A stretch of DNA of 64,000 nucleotides from Triglochin maritima (taxonomy: Eukaryota > Streptophyta > Magnoliopsida > Alismatales > Juncaginaceae). This document shows positions 56,106-64,000 of the stretch, piece by piece. Location: assembly GCA_963682175.1 (NCBI GenBank), contig OY821787.1, positions 27,196,501 to 27,260,500 of the forward strand, written 5' to 3'. Below the pieces are notes generated by a model. That model made no database searches. It was given only the letters and a program-made list of their open reading frames with translations, and was not told the origin of the DNA. Both the position numbers and the translations under genes were made by a program. Position 1 is the stretch's first letter, and every line of letters begins with the position of its first letter.

Positions 56106-57553
56106 TCAGAAAGGTTCACACGTCTCCAATGATTTAAAATCAAGTTGCCAAGAAGGTTAGCTTCTTGAAATTTCTTGATGTGTTTTTCATTTATGTGACC
56201 AAGATGATAGTGCCACAAGAGTGTATCATTCACGTGAGTAGTTTTAAGCATTTTTTATTGATGTTTAAGATTTGTCTATTATTCAATTCAAGCAAATAGA
56301 GACCATTCCTCACGAATGCATTTGCATAGAAAATAACATTCTTCGATATAGACAAGCAAGAATTTGAAATATTTATATTAAAATTGTCCATATCTAAACA
56401 CGATAAAAAAATAATATTCTTGCTAATCGAAGGCACATAATAGATGTTCTTTAAACATAAATTTAAACCACTAGACAATTGAAGCTCAACGGAACCTTGT
56501 GCAATAGCAACAACGCTCACACCATTTCCGACCTTCAAAATCATCTCGTTATTCACGAGTTCCTTCCTATCCTTTAGTAGCTCACATTAGAAATTATGTG
56601 AGCACAAAATCCGGTATCAATTACCCAATCATGGATAGAGGTGGCTAAATTTATCTCAATAACAAATATACCTTTGGCCTTTTTGGGGAGTTTACGCTCA
56701 ATCACTCCATTGTCAAGGTCTTCCTTGTACTTGGGACAATTTGGCCGGATGTGTCCCTTTTCACCGCGGTGAAAGTAGTCCATATTGGGCGTTGGAGATT
56801 TCAAAGAATTCCCCCTCGAGGCACTCCCATGAGTACCTCCTACTCCCTTGCTCTTGTTTGGTGTATTTTTGGTGAATTTTCCTTTACCTTTGGTGATCTT
56901 TTTACTCCTCTTAGGGACGGCTAGGATGTGCTTGTCTCAACCCTTGCCTATGTCAACTTCAGCCATTTTGAGAGAATTGTGAAGTTCCTCAAGACTCACC
57001 CCTTTCTCACGCACGTGATAGTGCATAATGAAGTCCTTGTAATACGGGGCTAGAGAGCCAAGAATCAAATCTTCCGCAATGTCATCGGGCATCGGGGAAG
57101 AGAGCTTCGACAACCTCTCAAGGTATCCTTGCATCGTGAGAAAATGCATGGATACAAATGTTCCCTCCGCCATGTGGCACCTTGTGAGTGCAATGGTGGT
57201 CTTATAACGCTCTTTTCTATCACTATCCATGAACATCTTTGTTAAAGCTTGCACGATCTTCTTGAATCTTTGGTTTTTAATCCAAGTATTCTGCTTGAAG
57301 CGAGTCACCCATGGAGGCCAACATTAGACCGTGAACCTGGTTCTCTTTGTCTTCCCACTTGGGTTTTTGCCCCTCTCTCGCTATTGGTTGTCTTCTCATT
57401 TAATTTTGGGATTTCACCATCCAAAATATGAGATAGTTTCTCAAACTTCAACACGATATTGAGCTTGAGTTGCCAGCTTTTGAAGTTTGAGCCATCATAG
57501 GCCAAAGGATGTTTTTCAATCATAGATCTCACAATATGTTGAATATTTGACAT
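56106..57553 (-). pseudogene. Copia-2 gag and protease
   Basis: Gag begins at the ATG on 57551-57553 (MSNIQHIVRSMIEKHPLAYD) and continues in a second frame at 56937-57308 (LTKMFMDSDRKERYKTTIAL, EDLILGSLAPYYKDFIMHY). A decayed zinc knuckle reads YFHRGEKGHIRPNC (near 56760), two Cys lost. The protease keeps WVIDTGFCAHI near 56620. Frameshifts divide the region. It preserves the uninterrupted site of the copia-1 solo LTR near 56200. Confidence 0.82.
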
Positions 57554-58998
57554 TTCTACAAAATAAATTATATGGGATTTAATGTCAATTTTATGTTTGA
57601 AAACCAATATCATAAATAAAAATTTGTCCATAAATGTAGCAATTCAAGATTCTATTAATTATAATACAAACTTGCTAAGGGCTATCGAAAATATTATAAA
57701 ATCAAGGTAAGAAAATATTTTCTAATCATAACCATTTCGAATTTTTGCAACATTTACATTTTCAAACTCTTATGACTCTTGTTGTTTTAATTAAGAGGGA
57801 ATTTGACCAATCCTCGTAAGAAAAACTCTTTTTCTCAAAACCGAGCTAGGGCTCCGGGTCTTGTTAAGAAAAGTCATTTCATTTGATACGAGATACGTTT
57901 ATCGATTGTATTGACAAATAAATGCACTCGGTGTCCACTAAGGGTGAATTGCACCTTGTACATCTACTTATGGCACCACAATAGACAACCTTATATCTCC
58001 CACTATTCCCAAAGTTGGAGGAAGCTATCTCCCGCTAAGGGCGAGCCGAATATCCCTCGATCGATGGCTGCTAGTGGATGAAATAAGAAAGAAAAATACT
58101 CTTAATTTTTTGTTGGACAATTTAAACATTTATATGTGATTTTATAAGTTAGGTGATCATGCATATTTATCATCTATACACATCCTAACATTCATTCATA
58201 CAATCGCATACATGTCAAGCACACAAACATAAATATATTCATTCACACACACATTGCTGTGAGTTTTTATGTTCCCGCATCCTTGACTTTTGCGCCTTTT
58301 CCGCGACTTCCTCCTGCACCATGGATGTTGATATTGCAAAAAAATAAATATGCATATCACATTTTTGAAAATTGTCTAGTACAAGTCCTATGCAAAAACA
58401 CTGTCATATGCATGAATATACATAGATCTAGAAATTCGGCTTTTACATATACATAAGCCCCTGTGATTGAATAATAATAACATACACATTCATTCACACA
58501 TGGCTTGATAGGAATATACAAACTCACAAATTCCTGCATAAGAGAACTCGAGCAACGCATGTACATATACTATAATTACTCGATTTAGTTTATCATTCGT
58601 CTCTAAATCAAACAATTCTAAAACCATTTGAAATCCTTTAAAAATTATTTTACACATCCGTAGTTCAAAATGCAAAACATTTGAACCGTTGTTTATCCAA
58701 TTTCCAAAATAAATTTGTTAAGTAAAGATAAACATATGCCTTTCGTTTTGTCGGTTCCTTAAAAAATAATTATTTAATAAAAACGAAAATTATATATATT
58801 AGACGTAAGTCTAAAATTTAATTCTAACATTCACATGATGTGTTTCAAAACATTTAAAACTATCAAAAGAATCAATTCGAATTGAATCAACAAAACTATC
58901 GGAAAACTCGAAAAAGACATCAAACATAAATTGTTTTGATTGTAGATGGTAAACTAAAATTAATTATATAGTATAATCATTGAAAATATGAACTAAAT
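57554..58998 (-). other. Copia-2 leader
   Basis: AT-rich noncoding stretch between primer site and gag, alignable with 21283-22218 up to about 58475. It shows no gene. Confidence 0.6.
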
Positions 58999-59010
58999 GC
59001 TGTGATACCA
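58999..59010 (-). other. Primer-binding site of copia-2 (tRNA-iMet, one change)
   Basis: The minus strand reads TGGTATCACAGC; the usual initiator-Met site is TGGTATCAGAGC. Confidence 0.75.
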
Positions 59011-59013
59011 ATA

Positions 59014-61202
59014 TAGTATTTCATGTCACTATGTATGTGTATATTTTAAAAAATTAATACAAGCATACATGATCGATTTCATATTTTCATTGATTTTATG
59101 TACACGTCTTCGTTTATTCAAATATCATGCATTCCTACACATATTAAAATAAACAAAAGAGAGAGGATCATACCCAAAGGTTCTCTAAAACCATTTAGAA
59201 AATCCGTAGTTCCGTTGCTCGTCGAATCGCCCGTCGATTCGCCTCCAAGTGTTCACCAAACTCTAAACAAGATGAGAGAGAAAGGAGCTAGCCAATCAAT
59301 CTCTAATTAAGGTTAAAATCTAGCTAATAACCATTCTAAAAGCTCCTGAGATTTTTATCTCCAAAACTTAGAATACTAAGAGAATTTTCGGATGGGTTAA
59401 TTGGGGTGGTTAGGGAGACAAAGAATTTTTGCATGTAATTAAACAAGTAGGATGAGGGGTAGTTTTAGAGGCTCCCAAAACACCCATATCATGAAATATT
59501 GTCTAGCCATGTTCCCTTTCTTTTTTTCACACCTAAAATTAATCCCAATTTGCCACATAAGCATGCTAAAAATGTTTGATTAAATCTTGAATTAATCCAA
59601 CCCATGACGTAATTATTCTTAGAATAATTCAGGCAGAAATCGCGCTGAACGGTTGACCGAATTTTTCCAATCACTCTACCGACCCATTCAGTTTTACGCA
59701 AGTTCGGAAGACCCTGAGCCAGACGGTTGACCGAATATTCATGAGAAAAATTCTCTGGAAAATTTCGGTCGAACCACGTCTCGCTCTGGTCGACCGTTGA
59801 CCTACCAAAAGTTTTTCTTGGTAAATCTCTTCGGATGATTGTGTCTCTATCAGTCGACCATAATATCCTAAGATAGCTGCTCGATATTTTTCTTCAGTCG
59901 ACCGTTTGTGACCAGTTGATCGATTCCTATTGTCCAGGCACTCCAGACAATTTTGGTCAACCACTCGCGTATCTAATCTTCGTCCACTCGACCGTTTTTA
60001 AGATACCCGGTCGACAAAACCCAAAACGGTTGACCATTTTAACCCTTATTTTGCCTTTGTCAAATTTTGGATTTATATCCAACAAATTTTGATATTTTTG
60101 GGGGTTTTTAGCAAATTCATATCTTATGTAATATATTATCCGATGTAATATTGAATTATTACACCCCATAATATATACACCTCAGATGAATTTTTCCATG
60201 ATTCTAAATATGTCAATTTTCATGACACATTGATTTTATTGATTCACCACATGTGTCCCTTTAAACCTGAAACCCGACACATCATATGAACTCAAAATCA
60301 AGCTTCTTATTTCCCAGTTTTGTGGTGTGACCTATAGGAGGAACTAAGCCAAATTGGCAACGATATTAAATACTTAATATCTCAAACTATAAGCGGCATC
60401 TAGCTACACATTATAGTTACCCAATTAGCATAGATGTCTTGTTCCACTCGAATGAAACACGATCCATTTAGTGATGTGTGTGCACCACTTGTGTCCTTCC
60501 CTTGTCTCATGATATTAAGAATACATACAAAGTAGAAATGTGTCACCTTTATATCATATTCATTTTTTGGTCTCTTTAAGCTAATTATAACTATGTAACT
60601 TAACTCAAGCTACATTATGCACATTATAATTTTACTTTATCAAGGGGCCCACTAAAATCATCACTCAATTAAGAGGAGCAATGATAATCGTTTGACTAGC
60701 TATCTTTTCCAGCACAAGTCATGTTCAACCAACTATTGCATTTATCACTATAAACATTGATAGTTTATGACAATAATCAAATCAAGCACTTCTTGAGTGA
60801 AAAGATCTAAATCTCATATCTTAGGATCGAAGACACAGTAAAACATTAATGACATGAAACATAATTCCATAATGTTTTACTTATGAGGTCTATTCAATAT
60901 ATAAAAATAACTATTTTCCTTTTTATATACTCGCGTCGTCAATTATTTGTAGAGCTACAACAATCAATGACCAACACGACAATCTTATCACGGTAATAAA
61001 TGTTCCATTCAATTACCATGATTGTGAATAACTTTTGATTCATGTAAACCATTATCTTTAAGAGCTCTAAGGTTAAGGACCAAGTACCTCTTCCTTAAGA
61101 ATTCCGAAAGACGAATACAATAATCAAGGAACAAAATGTTTGTACATCCAATGTATAATAATTGTCATATAAAAGTAAAACTTTTAGAACATATTCCTTT
61201 CA
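59014..61202 (-). mobile_element. 5' LTR of copia-2
   Basis: It starts (minus strand) TGAAAGGAATATGTTC at 61202 and ends next to the primer site. A decayed CGGTCGACCG array lies at 59650-60035, where most sites have lost a CpG to TG or CA. The TATA region seems mutated. Bases 61203-61207 (cattg) would be the TSD, but the partner 3' LTR is missing. Confidence 0.78.
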
Positions 61203-62618
61203 CATTGAGCAAATCAAGAATCTCACACCATCATCAAGAGAATTTTGGCAATTAGATCTGGGCCCAAACATCAACAACCAAATCGAGTTCACTAAACATG
61301 AAGAAATCAAGTCATAATCAAGTCACCAAAAACCAGACCCCATCAAGCCTCACCAGACTGCCAATTGGTTGTCCCAAACAACCAATTGGCGGTTCATTTG
61401 GCTTCAAATGATCCATGTCTTAGTCCGGTATTGGATTATGTTGTTTTATGTCCATTTATAGTATGTCATGAGTCCCATACTGGGGATTGTCCCCGGTTAC
61501 CTTTTTTCATGCCTATAAATAGAACTCTTCCTTCTCCTTTGTATTTACCCATTGCTTGGTGGCCAATCCCTCTAGTTAGAGCCAAGCCTTGAAGCAAAAG
61601 CTCAAGTGGGGAGATGCTACTTGTAGTGTGAGTCATTTAATATAAAAAATTTGGTAGTTTAATGTTGTCTCTTTTATCTTCTTGCATACTTAGCTTAATT
61701 TCATTTCATTAATCTTAGTAGACTTAGTTAACATATTTTATTATGTTAACATAATAGTTCATTTAATGATTAGTGAGTAGTTTCATCCCCCTTTGGTGGG
61801 TGGAGACGATGTACATATATGTTATGAAGTTTGGATGTTTGATGAACTTTTGATTGTGTAGACTTGCATGTTTTTATGTTCATTGGGGGTATTTTAATCA
61901 TCTACATGTTGGGGCATTTTTGATGGGTTTTGCCATAAGATTTAGACACTTCCCATGTTTCCTCATGTTTATTGACTGAAATTTCCTGTTGAATGTGCTA
62001 CATGTTAGTTATGTGTTTGTATTTGTGTTTGCTTGCTTGATTGATTGAAGAAACTTTGTTTTGATGGGTTTTGCCATAAGATTTAGACACCTTCCATGCT
62101 TAGCTTTGTTCTTCACATGTGCTCTTGGATGAGTTTTGCCATATCTTTAGACACTTCTCATGCTGAGCCTAATCTTATGATAATGAAGTAGTAATTGCCG
62201 ATACATTGTGTGAATGGATTGATAGGTTTTGCCAAATCTTTAGACACTTCCTATACATGAAGACACACATGACACACACACATACATGCATCATTCATCA
62301 CTTATTTCACCTCATATGTGCACACACACCACCCCTTAGGGGTTTCTCTTCCATAACTCAAACCTCTTTGTTAGAACTCAAACCTTTTTGTTAGGTCTTT
62401 AGGTAGTTTTAAATCAATCTTAGTTGCTTTCTTTTGCATTTGTTACTTACTAGTTTAGTGTAGTTTAGCTTATCATAATTAAATCTGTTTCCCCTTTTTT
62501 TGCCACTTGATTTCTGACAAACCAGAGACTCCTCACCTCCTTGTGGATTTACCCATACTTGCCCCATCTTCACCGACGGTTGTGCACTTGCGGTCTAAAT
62601 TTTAATCAAATCTAAACA
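61203..62618 (+). mobile_element. LTR fragment I (D-like family 2)
   Basis: It begins inside an LTR (CACACCATCATCAAGAG) and ends ACA at 62618 after TGTGCACTTGCGGTCT. It carries a doubled CCAATTGG palindrome (61353-61396), TATA (61513-61520), and four copies of a ~35-base repeat with TTTTGCCATAAGATTTAGAC at 61922, 62063, 62128 and 62221. Its 5' start was removed where copia-2 joins. Confidence 0.75.
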
Positions 62619-63206
62619 GCGACACTCTTGATGAAACAAATTTCATGTGCATTCCTTTCTTCATGACTAATACAAATACGAGGCATAACTTTATCTTGTA
62701 TTGGATCAGAATCTTAGACTTCAAACTGCAAAGATTTAGTAAACCCAATTGATACAAATATCGTCTTGTCATTGACAATTAAAAATATACATAATCTAAG
62801 ATATAATGGAAGGTTGAAGTGCGTTCTGCTTGTTTGCTAATACGATGTTTCTAAAGAGAGATGACCTCGTAGAAAATCTGGTGGATGAAAACAAAAGGCA
62901 ACAATAGATAAGCATTAGCATCGACAATACCAACCAAAGATGAAGAAAAAATCTAAAAAAATGAAGCACAAGAAGTACGATTTAGAGAAACTTACTATTA
63001 TATTGAAATAAGGGAATTGATGCTCCATGAGACATTATTTATTATATAAACACGGGAGGTCTGGAAATCAAATAAACAAATCTTCAAAAGAAATAAAGAA
63101 ACAAAATAAATGCAAAAATAAGAAACTAATTTAAGTGAAAAGGACTTGTATGTCAGCATCTTGATATCTTCAGTATGTACCAGATATAGCTTATGCATTT
63201 GAAAAG
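62619..63206. other. Flank of the LRR gene, no gene seen
   Basis: AT-rich sequence between LTR fragment I and the stop codon of the LRR gene. Part is presumably the 3' untranslated region of that gene; I found no repeat or frame that can be named. Confidence 0.4.
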
Positions 63207-64000
63207 CTAGTTGATATGCACGTCAGATATGTTGGAGATTTTGGGCCAATCTGATCCGACATCCTTCCGGCAAGATTCCTTGAGCAATGGGCAATCAAGA
63301 ATTGCCAAATGGATGAGAGAAGGAGGGAGACCATTAGCCGGAAAGGACTTGATTTTGGGACAATTCCATATGTGCAAGCACTGAAGATAGTGGAGCTCGT
63401 AGAGATTTTTTGGAAGAGACTCTAGATTTGAACAACCATTGAAATCCAATTCAAGGAGAGAGTGAGGGAGGCCATTAGTCGGCAAGGACTTGATTTTGGG
63501 GCAATCATATACATGCAAACTCAGAAGAGAGGGGAGGTGGTTTAGGTTTTCTGGAAGAGACTCTAAGTTTGAACAACCACGAAACCCCAAATGATGGAGA
63601 GATGGAGGGAATATAGAGCCCGGTAAGGAGTATGACATTAGGTTCATCCAATTACTGATTTCAACCTCTTTAAGTGAGGTCATATTCTACCACACTTCTC
63701 CCTTGAGTTCTGTGATGTGAGACAAACCTTCAATGGCCAAGTATGTAAGAGATGAAAGTTTCTCAAAGCTCTTTGACATAAAAGCTGTCAACTCATCATG
63801 AGTGAACGAAGATTGGTCAGGTCCAACATTGATTCTTAGTTTCTTGAGTGAAGAAGGCAAAAACCATGTTTTCATCACCATGTCATACAATAGAGCACGA
63901 CAATTAGATAATACCAAATATTCAAGGGAATCAAGACCTTCAAAACCTGAACGCAATAATAACTCCTCACATGATGACATCCTCAACAAGGAGAGCTTTG
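63207..64000 (-). pseudogene. C-terminal LRR region of an NBS-LRR resistance-type gene (partial, in-frame stop)
   Basis: The minus strand is open from the right edge, so the NBS part lies outside. Leucine-rich repeats of the RPP13-like/R13L1 type follow one another (SLEYLVLSNCRALL, LPSSLKKLRINVG, PPSLHHLGFRGCSNLESLP, LLELDFNGCSNLESLPKNL, CLHIWNCPKIKSFPANGLP). The end CPLLKESCRKDVGSDWPKI is the typical C-terminus of this class. A TAG at 63687-63689 interrupts the frame after KGEVW, and the same frame resumes at once with NMTSLKE. The family detects pathogen effectors in the cytosol. The single stop could mean a recent pseudogene, a truncated isoform or a base error. Confidence 0.8.

Overview
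The window is nuclear DNA from a flowering plant. It is AT-rich and almost entirely made of nested LTR retrotransposons. Plant hallmarks are primer-binding sites matching tRNA-Asp and tRNA-iMet, Mutator-like (MULE) and Ulp1/DUF1985 remains, and the end of an NBS-LRR-type leucine-rich repeat gene at the right edge. I saw no tRNA, rRNA, CRISPR array or bacterial gene organisation. I cannot name the species.

Layout: (1) 1-4850 is the 3' part of a Ty3/Gypsy-like element (A): an open gag-protease frame, a long noncoding block, a polypurine tract and the 3' LTR. (2) 4918-32115 holds three pieces of a degenerate DUF1985-Ulp1 (C48) peptidase gene (4918-5346, 23793-24918, 31723-32115), split by nested insertions. 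The first split carries copia-1 (minus strand), itself interrupted by element B (8991-17527, TSD gtagt), which in turn contains a solo LTR (12782-14010, TSD gagtt). A second solo LTR of the same family sits elsewhere in copia-1 (18821-20022, TSD gtgac). The second split is a solo LTR (F), itself interrupted by a gag-only copia element E (25296-30594). (3) 32116-37740 continues the old MULE: degenerate repeats, a ~174-bp tandem array and a minus-strand MULE transposase pseudogene. (4) 37925-45364 is a patchwork of element C (3' half), two inverted copia LTRs around a plus-strand RT/RNase H fragment (copia-3), and LTR fragment H. (5) 45365-61202 is copia-2 (minus), interrupted by the complete and very young element D (46778-55313, TSD aatat). 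(6) 61203-62618 is LTR fragment I; 63207-64000 is the C-terminal LRR region of a resistance-type gene with an in-frame stop.

The most interesting biology is the A/B/C/D group. These elements carry gag-protease, intact at 1071 aa in D, but no reverse transcriptase, RNase H or integrase. D nevertheless has two LTRs of identical length differing at only about eleven positions, so it moved recently and must have borrowed a polymerase and integrase. In place of pol they carry a ~1-1.3 kb noncoding block bounded by two nearly identical polypurine tracts. In B, C and D this block contains several short hairpins whose stems change in a compensated way. Their gag-pro frames (B, C, D) also share a C-terminal module I do not recognise. 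The LTRs show further unexplained order: a ladder of GGAC(C/T) motifs at almost exactly 21-bp steps, and family-specific CpG-rich palindromes, including arrays of CGGTCGACCG shared by two different copia families.

Limits: alignments were made by eye. Boundaries are firm where TSDs are quoted and approximate elsewhere.
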